Source: Nocardia brevicatena NBRC 12119 (GTDB lineage Bacteria > Actinomycetota > Actinomycetes > Mycobacteriales > Mycobacteriaceae). From it: DNA of 54,602 bases. The stretch covers positions 1 to 54,602 of the forward strand of contig NZ_BAFU01000013.1 of the NCBI RefSeq assembly GCF_000308495.1, read 5' to 3'. Shown piece by piece: positions 15,800 to 24,541 of the stretch; position 1 is the first letter of the stretch, and every line of letters starts with the position of its first letter. Both the position numbers and the translations under genes were made by a program. The notes under the pieces were generated by a model, which saw nothing but the letters and a program-made list of their open reading frames with translations, was not told where the DNA came from and did no database searches.

Positions 15800-15808
15800 G
15801 GTGGGCTC

Positions 15809-16975
15809 ATGCCCGTCGATACGCCGACCGTCACCCGGCTGCGCCCCTTCACGTCCACCATCTTCGCCGAAATGACCGAGCTCGCCCTCCGGTACGACGC
15901 GGTCAACCTCGGCCAGGGTTTCCCGGACAGCGACGGGCCGGCGGAGATGCTCGAGATCGCCCGCCGTGCGATCGCCGATGGAATCAACCAGTACCCGCCC
16001 GGGCGGGGTATGCCGGTACTGCGTCGGGCGATCGCCGCGGACCGTGCCCGCCGCTATGGCACCGACTACGACCCGGACACCGAGGTCCTGGTGACCGTGG
16101 GCGCCACCGAGGCGGTGAGCGCCGCGGTGCTCGGGCTGGTGGAACCGGGCCGGGAGGTGGTGCTCGTCGAGCCCTACTACGACTCCTATCCGGCCGCGGT
16201 CGCGCTGGCCGGCGCGCGTCGGCGTACGGCGCGGCTGGTGGCCGACGGCGACCGGTTCGTGCTCGACCACGACAGCCTGCGCGCGGCGATCACCCCGGAG
16301 ACCCGGATGATCGTGCTGAATTCGCCGCACAATCCCACCGGCACCGTGCTCGATCGCGCCGATCTCACCGCGATCGCCGAACTCGCGTGCGAACACGACC
16401 TGCTGGTCCTCACCGACGAGGTCTACGAGCATCTGGTCTACGACGGCGTCGAGCATGTCTGTATCGCCACCCTGCCCGGGATGGCCGAGCGCACCCTGGT
16501 GGTGTCCAGCGCGGCCAAGACGTTCAATGTCACAGGTTGGAAGATCGGCTGGGTATGTGGCCCGCCCGCGCTGGTCGACGCGGTACTGGCCGCGAAACAG
16601 TTTCTGACCTTCGTCGGCGGCGGCCCGTTCCAGCCGGCCGTCGCTCATGCCCTGACCTACGAATCGGCCTGGGTGCAGCGGTTGCGTGCCACCCTGTCCG
16701 AGGAGCGGCTACGGCTGTCGGCCGCCCTGACCGACGCGGGTTTCCGGACGTACCGCAGTGCGGGCAGCTATTTCGTCTGTGCCGATATCCGGCCGCTCGG
16801 CGCCGGCGACGGAGTGGAGTTCTGCCGGGAACTGCCGGGCCGGCTCGGTGTGGCGGCCGTTCCGGTCGGTGTCTTCGCCGACGATCCGGCACCCTGGCGG
16901 CACCTGATCCGGTTCACGTTCTGCAAACGGCCGGAAACCCTCGACGAGGCCGTCCGCCGGCTGCGTCGAGGGTAA
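15809..16975 (+). CDS. dapC: Pyridoxal-phosphate aminotransferase, probable N-succinyldiaminopimelate aminotransferase
   Basis: A 388-residue class I/II aminotransferase matching M. tuberculosis Rv0858c (DapC) by length and by synteny with the XPB helicase downstream. DapC makes N-succinyl-LL-diaminopimelate for lysine and peptidoglycan synthesis. Motifs are NLGQGFPDSDGP, QYPPGRGMPVLR, VGATEAVSAAVLGL, NSPHNPTGTV, TDEVYEHL and the PLP lysine in SSAAKTFNVTGWKIGW (about residue 236). The ATG at 15809 is 9 bases after the sigma gene stop. Related enzymes (kynurenine or methionine aminotransferases) share this pattern, so the substrate is moderately certain. Confidence 0.82.
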   Translation: MPVDTPTVTRLRPFTSTIFAEMTELALRYDAVNLGQGFPDSDGPAEMLEIARRAIADGINQYPPGRGMPVLRRAIAADRARRYGTDYDPDTEVLVTVGATEAVSAAVLGLVEPGREVVLVEPYYDSYPAAVALAGARRRTARLVADGDRFVLDHDSLRAAITPETRMIVLNSPHNPTGTVLDRADLTAIAELACEHDLLVLTDEVYEHLVYDGVEHVCIATLPGMAERTLVVSSAAKTFNVTGWKIGWVCGPPALVDAVLAAKQFLTFVGGGPFQPAVAHALTYESAWVQRLRATLSEERLRLSAALTDAGFRTYRSAGSYFVCADIRPLGAGDGVEFCRELPGRLGVAAVPVGVFADDPAPWRHLIRFTFCKRPETLDEAVRRLRRG

Positions 16976-16980
16976 GGTGA

Positions 16981-17625
16981 TCAGGCCGGAACCGGACGGG
17001 CACGGTCGGTGATGAGCAGGCCGGCGATGACGCCCAGTACGGTGCCCATGAGGTATCGCTGGACCCGCACCCACAGCGGACGGCCGGTCAGGAGGGCGGC
17101 CACTCGTCCCGCCCCTAGCACGATCAGCCCGTTCACCAGCAGCGCGACCGATATCTGCACCGCACCCAGGCACAGGCTCTGCGCCCAGACCGGCCCGCCG
17201 CAGGGGGCGACGAACTGTGGGATCAACGCCAGGTACATGACGGCGATCTTCGGGTTGAGCAGATTCGTCAGCAGACCCATGGCGAACAGCCGCCGGGCGG
17301 GGGCGGCGGGTAGCGCGGTCGGGGCGAACACCGAGGCACCGCCGGGCCGGATCGCCTGCCACGCCAGGTAGCCGAGATAGCACGCGCCGGCCAGTTTCAA
17401 CGCCAGATACAGTTGGGGGACCAGCGCGAAGACCGCGGTGATGCCGGTCGCGACCGCGGTCAGATACACCGCGAACCCGGCAGCGACACCGCTCAGCGAG
17501 ATCAGTCCGGCACGGCGCCCCTGCGCCACCGTCCGCGATACCAGGTACATCATGTTCGGTCCCGGACTCAGCACAATCCCCAGCGCCGCCGCCGCGACTC
17601 CTACCACCGCTGCCATCTCGATCAC
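16981..17625 (-). CDS. LysE/RhtB-family translocator
   Basis: A 214-residue membrane protein with about six hydrophobic segments and the LysE-family signature SPGPNMMYLVSRTVAQGRRAGL near the N-terminus, then FAMGLLTNLLNPKIAVMYLALIPQF. It probably exports an amino acid or related small molecule across the cytoplasmic membrane. The GTG at 17625 is used; an ATG three codons in (17616) is possible. It converges with dapC 5 bases away and is divergent from the helicase gene. In M. tuberculosis the corresponding gap between dapC and the helicase holds fadA and fadB, so this slot is variable. Confidence 0.87.
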   Translation of the reverse strand: MIEMAAVVGVAAAALGIVLSPGPNMMYLVSRTVAQGRRAGLISLSGVAAGFAVYLTAVATGITAVFALVPQLYLALKLAGACYLGYLAWQAIRPGGASVFAPTALPAAPARRLFAMGLLTNLLNPKIAVMYLALIPQFVAPCGGPVWAQSLCLGAVQISVALLVNGLIVLGAGRVAALLTGRPLWVRVQRYLMGTVLGVIAGLLITDRARPVPA

Positions 17626-17764
17626 GGTTCCTATATTCGCCCCGGTCGCTCGTATCCGTCTCGGTCCACTTCACGATCGCCGGCCCGGTCCGCGCGGGTG
17701 CGAGGAATTCGCCACCGTGTCGGAGGGTTCGGCAACAATGGGAAACGGCAGAGGAGGAGTTCTT

Positions 17765-19429
17765 GTGGCAGATGGCCCGCTGATCGTACAGAGTGATAAG
17801 ACGCTGTTGCTCGAGGTCGACCACGAACTGGCCGATACCGCCCGGCAGGCCATCGCCCCGTTCGCGGAACTGGAACGGGCGCCCGAGCATGTGCACACCT
17901 ACCGGGTCACGCCGCTGGCGCTGTGGAACGCCCGGGCGGCGGGGCACGACGCCGAGCAGGTGGTGGACGCGCTGGTCAGCTATTCGCGGTATGCGGTCCC
18001 GCAGCCGCTGTTGGTGGACATCGTCGACACCATGGCCCGGTACGGGCGGTTGCAGTTGGTGAAACACCCCGCGCACGGACTCACCCTGGTCAGTCTGGAC
18101 CGGGCGGTGTTGGAGGAGGTGCTGCGGCACAAGAAGGTCGCGCCCATGCTCGGTGCCCGTATCGACGACGACACCGTCGTGGTACACCCGTCCGAGCGCG
18201 GTCATATCAAACAGCTACTGCTCAAGATCGGCTGGCCGGCCGAGGACCTGGCCGGTTACGTGGACGGTGAGGCGCATCCCATCGAACTCGATTACGCGGG
18301 CGGCCACTGGCGGCTGCGTGATTACCAGGAGATGGCCGCCGATTCGTTCTGGGCGGGCGGCTCCGGGGTGGTCGTCCTGCCGTGCGGCGCGGGCAAGACG
18401 ATGGTCGGGGCGGCGGCCATGGCCAAGGCGAAGGCCACCACGCTGATCCTGGTCACCAATACCGTCGCCGGACGGCAGTGGCGGCGGGAGCTGCTGGCCC
18501 GCACCTCGCTGACCGAGGACGAGATCGGCGAATACTCCGGGGAGCGCAAGGAGATCCGGCCGGTCACCATCGCCACCTACCAGGTGATCACCCGGCGCAC
18601 CAAGGGCGAGTACCGACATTTGGAGCTGTTCGACAGCCGGGACTGGGGCCTGGTGATCTACGACGAGGTGCACCTGCTGCCCGCGCCGGTGTTCCGGATG
18701 ACGGCCGATCTGCAGTCCCGGCGCCGGCTCGGGCTCACCGCGACCCTGGTGCGCGAAGACGGCCGCGAGGGCGATGTGTTCTCGCTGATCGGTCCCAAAC
18801 GCTACGACGCGCCGTGGAAGGATATCGAGGCGCAGGGGTGGATCGCGCCTGCGGAATGTATCGAGGTGCGGGTCACGCTCACCGACGCCGAGCGGATGGC
18901 CTATGCGACGGCGGAACCGGAGGAACGGTACAAGTTGTGCTCCACCGCGCACACCAAGATCGCCGTGGTGGAATCCATCCTGGCCCGGCACCGGGACGCT
19001 CCGAGCCTGGTGATCGGCGCGTATCTGGAACAGCTGGAGGAGTTGGGCGCGGCCCTCGACGCCCCGGTGATCCAGGGCTCCACCAGAAACAAGGAACGTG
19101 AAGCGCTTTTCGACGCCTTCCGACGGGGTGAGATTCCGGTGCTGGTGGTGAGCAAGGTGGCCAATTTCTCCATCGACCTACCGGAGGCATCGGTGGCGGT
19201 GCAGGTATCGGGCACCTTCGGTTCCCGACAGGAAGAGGCCCAGCGGCTCGGCCGGCTGCTGCGGCCCAAACACGACGGTGGTCAGGCGCATTTCTATTCC
19301 GTTGTCGCCCGCGACACCCTCGACACCGAATACGCCGCCCACCGGCAGCGGTTTCTCGCCGAGCAGGGTTACGCCTATCGCATCACCGACGCCGACGATC
19401 TCCTGGGGCCGGCCATCGGTTCGGAATGA
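17765..19429 (+). CDS. XPB/ERCC3-type DNA repair helicase
   Basis: A 554-residue superfamily-2 helicase very close to M. tuberculosis Rv0861c, the bacterial XPB. XPB is an ATP-dependent 3'-5' helicase linked to DNA repair. Order of features: N-terminal damage-recognition-like domain, Walker A PCGAGKTMVGAAAM (about residue 207), DEVH box IYDEVHLLPAP (about 297), RED motif VREDGRE (about 335), and motif VI EEAQRLGRLLRPK (about 495). The GTG at 17765 follows AGAGGAGGAG (17750-17759); reading on to 17438 would invade the LysE promoter. The conserved partner gene (Rv0862c-like) is convergent downstream, the same arrangement as in mycobacteria. Confidence 0.95.
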   Translation: MADGPLIVQSDKTLLLEVDHELADTARQAIAPFAELERAPEHVHTYRVTPLALWNARAAGHDAEQVVDALVSYSRYAVPQPLLVDIVDTMARYGRLQLVKHPAHGLTLVSLDRAVLEEVLRHKKVAPMLGARIDDDTVVVHPSERGHIKQLLLKIGWPAEDLAGYVDGEAHPIELDYAGGHWRLRDYQEMAADSFWAGGSGVVVLPCGAGKTMVGAAAMAKAKATTLILVTNTVAGRQWRRELLARTSLTEDEIGEYSGERKEIRPVTIATYQVITRRTKGEYRHLELFDSRDWGLVIYDEVHLLPAPVFRMTADLQSRRRLGLTATLVREDGREGDVFSLIGPKRYDAPWKDIEAQGWIAPAECIEVRVTLTDAERMAYATAEPEERYKLCSTAHTKIAVVESILARHRDAPSLVIGAYLEQLEELGAALDAPVIQGSTRNKEREALFDAFRRGEIPVLVVSKVANFSIDLPEASVAVQVSGTFGSRQEEAQRLGRLLRPKHDGGQAHFYSVVARDTLDTEYAAHRQRFLAEQGYAYRITDADDLLGPAIGSE

Positions 19430-19476
19430 ACGGTGGCGACCGTTCCGGAGCCTACCGGCGCACGCGGGTCGGGCGA

Positions 19477-21765
19477 TCAGTCGAGCAGGGCGACCGAAGC
19501 GATGCGGTGCAAGGTGAACTGTCGCACCGTGCCGGTCACCGGGTCCAGCGCGTCGAGTTGTCCGTGACCCACCCGGACCGGTTCGACCACCCGCTGAATG
19601 GCCACCCCCTGCGCGTCCACATAACCGATATTCACGGATCGGTGGCCCCGGGCCGCCAATTGGAGCAGCGCCAGGGTCGCGGCGGTACCGGTTCGGGTGC
19701 CGTCGGTACGCACCGTCCGACCACCCGTCGCGCTCGCGGCGCGTTCCCCGGCCCGCAGCTCGGCGACCAGCAGTCGTAGCTGTTCGGTGCTCGGCGGAAC
19801 CGGACGGTAGGGCTGCCGCGTCGGTGGGCGCACAGTGATTCGGGCACCGCGGCGGCGCAGGTCCACGATCAGACCGGCCGCATCCTCACCGGCCGGCGCG
19901 AAACCGGCCGTACGGAGCCGCTCCAGCAGTTCACCCAGCGGCGCCTGCGATATGGCGACCGTCGGCGCGATACCGCGCAGGGCGAGATCTTCGGCCACGG
20001 GCGAGGCCAGGACCTGGGCCAGCAGGGTCGCGTCATCGCTACGCACGAACGACTGCGCCATCCCGGCCCGCAGCCGGCCGTGGCGGCGGGCCACATCGTC
20101 GATCAGATAGGACAGGGTCTGCGGTATGGGCGTGCGGGAATGCCGGTCGAACAGGGCGTGTAGTTCGGCCGCGGTCAGACCGGCGTCGAGGGCCCGGCGC
20201 ACCGAGGTCTCGCTGATCCGGTACACCGTCGCGGCGCCGGCCGATTCCACATCGGCCACCAGTTCGATCCGCTGCTGGAGGTCGGCGGTGAGCGGTCCGG
20301 GGGCGATAACCGTCAGGTCCGCCTGCACCAGCACATGATCCACGGGGTCGGGCAAAGCGGTTTCCATGGCGGCCTCGGCCGCAGCGGTGCTGTCCGGTGT
20401 GTCGCGCAGCAGTGCCCGCGCCGGTGCGGTGAGGGCACCCCGACCGATGAGGCCCAAGGCGGCCGCTTCGCCCAGGATGTGCTCCACCACCTCGCGTCGG
20501 TAGTGTCTGCGTCGCCGTGGGGCGCGCCAGGCCAGCAGCCGGGCGATATCGGCGGGGCCGAGTTCGGTGCCGGCGGGTTGTTCGGCCAGGACACCGAGGA
20601 TCGCGCGTCGGTCGCGGACGGCGTGCGGTACCCGCAGTTCGTGGGCCAGCGCCGCCAGCGGTTTGCCATTGGCGTCGCGCATACCGATCATCCACGGGCA
20701 GCGGTCCAGTTCGAGCCAGGCCGTCGCGAGCGGTACCCATCGGTGTGCGGTCGACGCCGCCTGCCAGGCGTCCGCAGCGGGCGTGGGCGCCCAGAAATCG
20801 TCGGTGGTGTCGAGGGCGGGCGCCGGATCCGGTAGGCCCTTCCCGATCAGTTTCGCCGCGGCGAGCAGTTCCACCAGCAGACCGGCGCGTGATTCGTCGA
20901 TACCGGCGGCCTTGGCCACCCGCCGCAGTTCGCGGACGCCGAGCCCGCCGGCGCGCAGCGCCGGCGCGGGAGCCTGCCCCAGCACGTCGATGATCGCGGC
21001 ACAGTGCCGCAGCAGTTCCCCGACCTCACCGGCCGCGACACCGTTCACCTCGGCCCCGGTGTGGGCGACCGGTTCGAGTTCGGGTGGGGTGAGGCCATGG
21101 GGGTCGGTGACCGGTTCGTGCCGCAGGACCTGGCCGACGGTGAGCGGCAGCTCCACGGTTTCATCGTCGATCCGGTGCAGCAGCCCCCGGGCCAGAAGGC
21201 GTTGGACCGGACGATCGGGCGAGGTGCCCGGTGCGGCGTCACGGGTGCGTCCACGCGGACCGTTGTCCGCCAGCTTGTCCAGCAGGGCGCGTTCGGCCGG
21301 GGCCAGCTCGGAGAGGGCGGCCGTCACCTCGGGTTCGGTGAGCGCGTCGGGGAGGTCGGTGGCGCTGCCCATCGGCCACGGCAGCGCCTCGGCGACCGTG
21401 GGCACCGGATGCAGTCTGTCGTCACTGTCGGACCAGAGCAGGGCCCGGTCGGTCAACCGGGTCAGGGCGGCGTCCACGGCTGCGGCCCGTGCCCGATCAC
21501 ACAGCGCTTTCTTCAACTCCTGGCAGGTCGGTGCCGGGGCGCCGGAGGAGGTCCGCACGGCCAGGATCTCGGCGATGGCGAACTCGAGGGTGTTGAGATC
21601 ATCGGCGGCGCGTAGAACGGAGGCCCGCTGTTCGGCCCGGGCGGCGAGTACCGTCATCGACGAGGGTAGTGGCACTGCCAGATCGGGCCGGCGCTCGAGC
21701 AAAGTCACCAGCTGTGCGTCGGTTCGGCCGCCGAGCCAGGCGGCCAGAGAGTCGGTCCCGGTCAT
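19477..21765 (-). CDS. Helicase-associated (Rv0862c-like) conserved protein
   Basis: A 762-residue protein of the family found next to bacterial XPB in actinobacteria and often annotated as a helicase C-terminal or XPB/Ssl2-associated domain protein. No Walker motif was seen. It begins [14 protein letters not shown], has repeated leucine/alanine-rich helical segments such as [20 protein letters not shown], and ends in a WYL-like region ([26 protein letters not shown]). The ATG at 21765 is preferred to a longer frame that runs into the divergent small gene. Its conservation beside the helicase suggests a shared DNA-repair or nucleic-acid role, but the mechanism is unknown. Confidence 0.85.
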   Translation of the reverse strand: MTGTDSLAAWLGGRTDAQLVTLLERRPDLAVPLPSSMTVLAARAEQRASVLRAADDLNTLEFAIAEILAVRTSSGAPAPTCQELKKALCDRARAAAVDAALTRLTDRALLWSDSDDRLHPVPTVAEALPWPMGSATDLPDALTEPEVTAALSELAPAERALLDKLADNGPRGRTRDAAPGTSPDRPVQRLLARGLLHRIDDETVELPLTVGQVLRHEPVTDPHGLTPPELEPVAHTGAEVNGVAAGEVGELLRHCAAIIDVLGQAPAPALRAGGLGVRELRRVAKAAGIDESRAGLLVELLAAAKLIGKGLPDPAPALDTTDDFWAPTPAADAWQAASTAHRWVPLATAWLELDRCPWMIGMRDANGKPLAALAHELRVPHAVRDRRAILGVLAEQPAGTELGPADIARLLAWRAPRRRRHYRREVVEHILGEAAALGLIGRGALTAPARALLRDTPDSTAAAEAAMETALPDPVDHVLVQADLTVIAPGPLTADLQQRIELVADVESAGAATVYRISETSVRRALDAGLTAAELHALFDRHSRTPIPQTLSYLIDDVARRHGRLRAGMAQSFVRSDDATLLAQVLASPVAEDLALRGIAPTVAISQAPLGELLERLRTAGFAPAGEDAAGLIVDLRRRGARITVRPPTRQPYRPVPPSTEQLRLLVAELRAGERAASATGGRTVRTDGTRTGTAATLALLQLAARGHRSVNIGYVDAQGVAIQRVVEPVRVGHGQLDALDPVTGTVRQFTLHRIASVALLD

Positions 21766-21828
21766 CCGATCCAGCCTACGTGGCTGCCACCGCATCGATG
21801 GCGGTCGTTGACATGCCAGAATGAGCCC

Positions 21829-22017
21829 GTGGTGAACAAATCGAAGAAACGTTATGTCGACAACGGCTGGCCTGAAGTAGGCGATGGTGAGCACGCGGTC
21901 ACCGAGTTGTCGTCGGCCCGCTCCGGTAATCTCTCGCCCTTCGGCGAGGACACCGAATTCCCGGTCGCTGCCGAGCAGTTGCCGTACCTGCACCCGCGCA
22001 CGGTCGTCAACCGCTGA
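21829..22017 (+). CDS. Small conserved protein
   Basis: A 62-residue, acidic, charged protein starting [18 protein letters not shown] and containing [20 protein letters not shown]. It is divergent from the Rv0862c-like gene, 63 bases away, and occupies the place of a short conserved gene (about Rv0863) in mycobacteria. No motif, signal peptide or membrane segment is visible. GTG at 21829 or 21832 are the likely starts; the choice is arbitrary. Its stop codon is followed after one base by the head of an interspersed repeat. Confidence 0.65.
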   Translation: MVNKSKKRYVDNGWPEVGDGEHAVTELSSARSGNLSPFGEDTEFPVAAEQLPYLHPRTVVNR

Positions 22018-22018
22018 G

Positions 22019-22133
22019 CTGTGTTCGATTGCGCCGCCTTCGGCGGCGCGGGGTTGCGGCCCTGGCGGGTCTCGCGTTTCAGCGCCCGAGACTCGTGCCT
22101 TCGGCGCATGCGCTTCGGGCGCTGAAACACGAG
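22019..22133 (+). repeat. Compound intergenic repeat, locus R2 (truncated)
   Basis: The head CTGTGTTCGATT (22019-22030) is followed by the hairpin GCGCCGCC-TTC-GGCGGCGC (22031-22049), then GGGTTGCGGCCC and a long inverted repeat CTCGCGTTTCAGCGCCCGA / TCGGGCGCTGAAACACGAG with one mismatch. The closing GGGCCGCAACCC arm present in R1 and R3 is missing: the sequence breaks off at GAGAACCCCG. The break marks the left edge of the accessory block that follows. Confidence 0.8.
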
Positions 22134-22157
22134 AACCCCGGGTGCCTTTTGCTGTAT

Positions 22158-22481
22158 CTACCCCAACAGATCGTTACGCAGCAGGCGCGAGCCCGACCGG
22201 GCAACGTGCACGATGCTCGCCGCCTCTCGTCCCGTCAGGTCCAGGCGTTTCGCCAGCTCGAGTGGCACTGTCGTCGCATCGCCCACCAGTTCGACGAGCA
22301 GGCGGTTACGTGCCTGTTTCGCGGCATGTAGATCCTCGGCCGCGCGGCCGTGCCGGACGGTGGGCTCGGACCGTCGCCCACCACCGATATAGGTCGGTTT
22401 CGATCCATAGAAAGCTGCCCGCGCCCGAGCGAGACGGGCGAGGATCCACCGTTCGCGGACATCGACAGGCGGCACGTTCAT
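22158..22481 (-). CDS. Hypothetical protein co-transcribed with the XRE-TPR regulator
   Basis: A 107-residue basic protein starting MNVPPVDVRERWILARLARA. It has a central region AAEDLHAAKQARNRLLVELVG and a C-terminal helix-turn-helix-like stretch TVPLELAKRLDLTGREAASIV. No family is recognised with confidence; a small DNA-binding or adaptor role is only a guess from the predicted helices. Its ATG overlaps the stop of the XRE gene by 4 bases (ATGA), so it is translationally coupled as the second gene of that operon. It ends 25 bases from repeat R2. Confidence 0.7.
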   Translation of the reverse strand: MNVPPVDVRERWILARLARARAAFYGSKPTYIGGGRRSEPTVRHGRAAEDLHAAKQARNRLLVELVGDATTVPLELAKRLDLTGREAASIVHVARSGSRLLRNDLLG

Positions 22482-23725
22482 ACCTGCACGATATCGCGGC
22501 CGACGAGCTGCTCGTCGAGCTCCCGCACCGACTTGCTCGTCGCCCAGGGTGCGAGTCGATGCCTACTCGACACGACGGCAGCGGCCAAACGCGGGGATCG
22601 GTTCCGCTCGCACAGCTCGGCGGCCTCGCCGATCACGGCCGCGGCCTCGTCGATGTCGTTCATTTGCTCCAATGGCCGGGCCAGCTCGAGCAACGTCACT
22701 GCCCGGTCACGCGCGAATTCGGGGTCGATCATGGACGCGGCCCGCCTCGATGCCGCGGCGGCGGGGCCGGCCTCGCCGAGGTTGGACAGGACAAGGCCCC
22801 GGTAGGACTCGAGCAGGCCGGGGCCTGCGAAATAGGCCCGGGACTCGGACGGATGGCACGGTGAAAGTCCGGCGAGGTCGCGCTCTGCGTCGGCGAGCGC
22901 GGACAATGCGGCGCGATTCTGCCCGGCCAAACCGGCGGCGTCGGCGTACCGGATGCCGACATAGGCACGTAGCCGGCGGTCCTCGCTTTGGGCGACCCAC
23001 GAACGTGCAGCGACAGCGTAGTCGAGGGCGGTACGGCGCCGCTGCTGCCATATGGCGAGTTGGCTCATGTGGCACAGCATGTACGCGGCCAGGTCGTCGT
23101 CTTCGGCGTCGTGCGCCAGTTCACGGGCGTCCGCGTATCGCTGTCCCGCGGTCGCGTGGTCGCCGCTGTCCCACGCCAGGCACCCGGAGAATCCGACCCA
23201 TTCGGCGCGCGGCGACAGCAACGCGGGCCGCAATTCGGCCGGGCAGTCTTGCAACATGGCCTCGGTGAGTTGCTGTTGGACGGTGACCAGGCCGGACGCG
23301 GCGGGAGATCCCAATTTGTCGTCGAGCTGCATGGCTGCGTGCAAGGTGGAGCGGACCAGCTCGACTGTCGCCGTGTCGGGTCGGCCGGATCCGTGGGCGA
23401 GCCAATCCGGGCCGGCCGGATTACCGCCGGGCCCGGTGAGGGTTGCGGCGGCACTGAACGCGCCGGCAGCCTTGAACAACGCCCGCCGATCCACGTCGGA
23501 CTCCTCTCGCGTGAGGCGGAACGCCTCGGTCTCCGAGGGCGTCAGCCGTGCCAGTAGGCGGCCGAGGTCGGCTTGCCCGGCACGGCCGATCGTGTGGCCG
23601 GCTTCCCACCTTTTGACGGTGCGCACGTTCACGCCGCACCGGTCGGCGAATCCCTGTTGCGACAGAGACATAGCGTCGCGCAACGCGCGCACGTCTCGGT
23701 CTGTCCACGTGGCAACGATAACCAT
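22478..23725 (-). CDS. XRE-family helix-turn-helix regulator with TPR-like domain
   Basis: A 415-residue regulator. The N-terminal Cro/CI HTH (about residues 8-60) reads VRALRDAMSLSQQGFADRCGVNVRTVKRWEAG. The rest is alpha-helical repeats resembling the TPR domains of actinobacterial peptide- or signal-responsive XRE proteins. Interior DRRALFKAAGAFSAAATL is the conserved link seen in many Nocardia and Streptomyces homologues. The ATG at 23725 is chosen; upstream extension to 23815 crosses the probable operator. It is divergent from the pair at 23962 and coupled to the 107-residue gene. TGTCC/GGACA half-sites in the shared 236-bp region suggest it controls both directions. Confidence 0.85.
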   Translation of the reverse strand: MVIVATWTDRDVRALRDAMSLSQQGFADRCGVNVRTVKRWEAGHTIGRAGQADLGRLLARLTPSETEAFRLTREESDVDRRALFKAAGAFSAAATLTGPGGNPAGPDWLAHGSGRPDTATVELVRSTLHAAMQLDDKLGSPAASGLVTVQQQLTEAMLQDCPAELRPALLSPRAEWVGFSGCLAWDSGDHATAGQRYADARELAHDAEDDDLAAYMLCHMSQLAIWQQRRRTALDYAVAARSWVAQSEDRRLRAYVGIRYADAAGLAGQNRAALSALADAERDLAGLSPCHPSESRAYFAGPGLLESYRGLVLSNLGEAGPAAAASRRAASMIDPEFARDRAVTLLELARPLEQMNDIDEAAAVIGEAAELCERNRSPRLAAAVVSSRHRLAPWATSKSVRELDEQLVGRDIVQV

Positions 23726-23789
23726 CTGCGCCCCTGCGAAGTCGGTGTGAATCCACTGTATGCGCGCATGGCACCACCATGCCCCCGAA

Positions 23790-23957
23790 TGTCCCCCCAA
23801 TGTCCCCAAGGACACCCATAGCGTCGCCTGTACACCCGGCGCCGGGATGTGCCGAAGGCTGACACAGCGCGCGGCTCAACCACCGGCCGACAGACGAGCC
23901 GGCGGGGATATTCCAGCCTTGGCGCCGGGTGAACACACCGGACACCAACAGGGGACA
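23790..23957. promoter_or_regulatory. TGTCC/GGACA half-site array between divergent genes
   Basis: TGTCC occurs at 23790-23794 and again in the palindrome TGTCC-CCAA-GGACA (23801-23814). GGACA recurs at 23940-23944 and 23953-23957, the last just before the start at 23962. The half-sites cluster at both ends of the intergenic region and point toward each other, a layout expected for a dimeric regulator controlling two divergent promoters. The XRE-TPR protein is the obvious candidate. Confidence 0.45.
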
Positions 23958-23961
23958 CATA

Positions 23962-24132
23962 ATGAGTCATGTCGAGATAGCTCCGCCGCCCGCTAGAGTG
24001 CCGATGTGCTCGCAGGCGATCGTGACCGCGCTGAACATTTGGAACGTCCTCGGCACTCGCGTGGATGCCGACGCATGCAACAGCGTAGAGCTTTTGGAAC
24101 GCGTCTCCGAAGGACTGCGGGGTCGGCCATGA
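23962..24132 (+). CDS. Small hypothetical protein, divergent from the XRE regulator
   Basis: A 56-residue protein (MSHVEIAPPPARVPMCSQ...) with a helical C-terminal half, TALNIWNVLGTRVDADACNS. AGGGGA (23950-23955) precedes the ATG at 23962 and overlaps a GGACA half-site, so the regulator could block translation or transcription there. Its stop overlaps the next ATG by 4 bases (ATGA). No family is recognised. Coding status is supported mainly by the ribosome site and the coupling. Confidence 0.6.
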   Translation: MSHVEIAPPPARVPMCSQAIVTALNIWNVLGTRVDADACNSVELLERVSEGLRGRP

Positions 24133-24455
24133 CCGGGCATGCTCCCACGATCGCCGCCCCGAGGCGGGCAATCGTGCTGTGCCGGCAGGACTGCGATACC
24201 CACACGCTCAAACGGATCGTGCAGCGGCACGGCCTCACAGTGGTGCACACCGTATTCGCGGAGATAAAGCTGGAGCTCGCAGCGGCTGTCGCAGTGCAAC
24301 ACATGCTCGAGCATGACGCCGAGGTGGTCGTCGTGCCGCACCTGAGCAAACACGCTGTCCAGCAGCCTCGGCCGTGGCGTGCGGTCGCTGCGGTTGTCGA
24401 CCTCGTGACCGCGACCGGCGTGCTCGAGTGCAGACTGAACCCGCCGACCCGCTGA
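24129..24455 (+). CDS. Hypothetical protein with serine-recombinase-like fold
   Basis: A 108-residue protein. The order AIVLCRQDCDTHTLKRIVQRHGLTVVH, then LAAAVAVQHMLEHDAEVVVVPHLS, then AVAAVVDLVTATGVLECRL resembles the alternating beta-alpha pattern of the N-terminal domain of serine recombinases (short first strand, G-x-x-V turn, then a strand like LVVxxLxR). The catalytic Ser expected in the first strand (RxS) is absent: the position reads CRQD. There is no DNA-binding domain. It is coupled to the 56-residue gene upstream and followed by a strong terminator. A non-catalytic, regulatory or decoy role is speculation. Confidence 0.6.
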   Translation: MTGHAPTIAAPRRAIVLCRQDCDTHTLKRIVQRHGLTVVHTVFAEIKLELAAAVAVQHMLEHDAEVVVVPHLSKHAVQQPRPWRAVAAVVDLVTATGVLECRLNPPTR

Positions 24456-24464
24456 AACGACTCG

Positions 24465-24508
24465 AGGCGCCTCGCCGATCCCGTAACGGACCGGCGGGGC
24501 GCCTTTTT
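24465..24508 (+). terminator. Strong intrinsic terminator
   Basis: The arms AGGCGCCTCGCCG (24465-24477) and CGGCGGGGCGCCT (24492-24504) pair along 13 positions with one G-U, and a run of five T (24504-24508) follows. It lies 10 bases after the stop of the two-gene unit and separates it from the lipoprotein gene. Confidence 0.85.
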
Positions 24509-24541
24509 CGTGCCCCCGCACCATCACCGAGGGGACACCTT

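Noticed and set aside
22158-24455. Toxin-antitoxin module
   Set aside because: Gene sizes and pairing are suggestive, but no toxin motif was seen, and the large TPR-containing XRE protein fits a signalling regulator better than an antitoxin.
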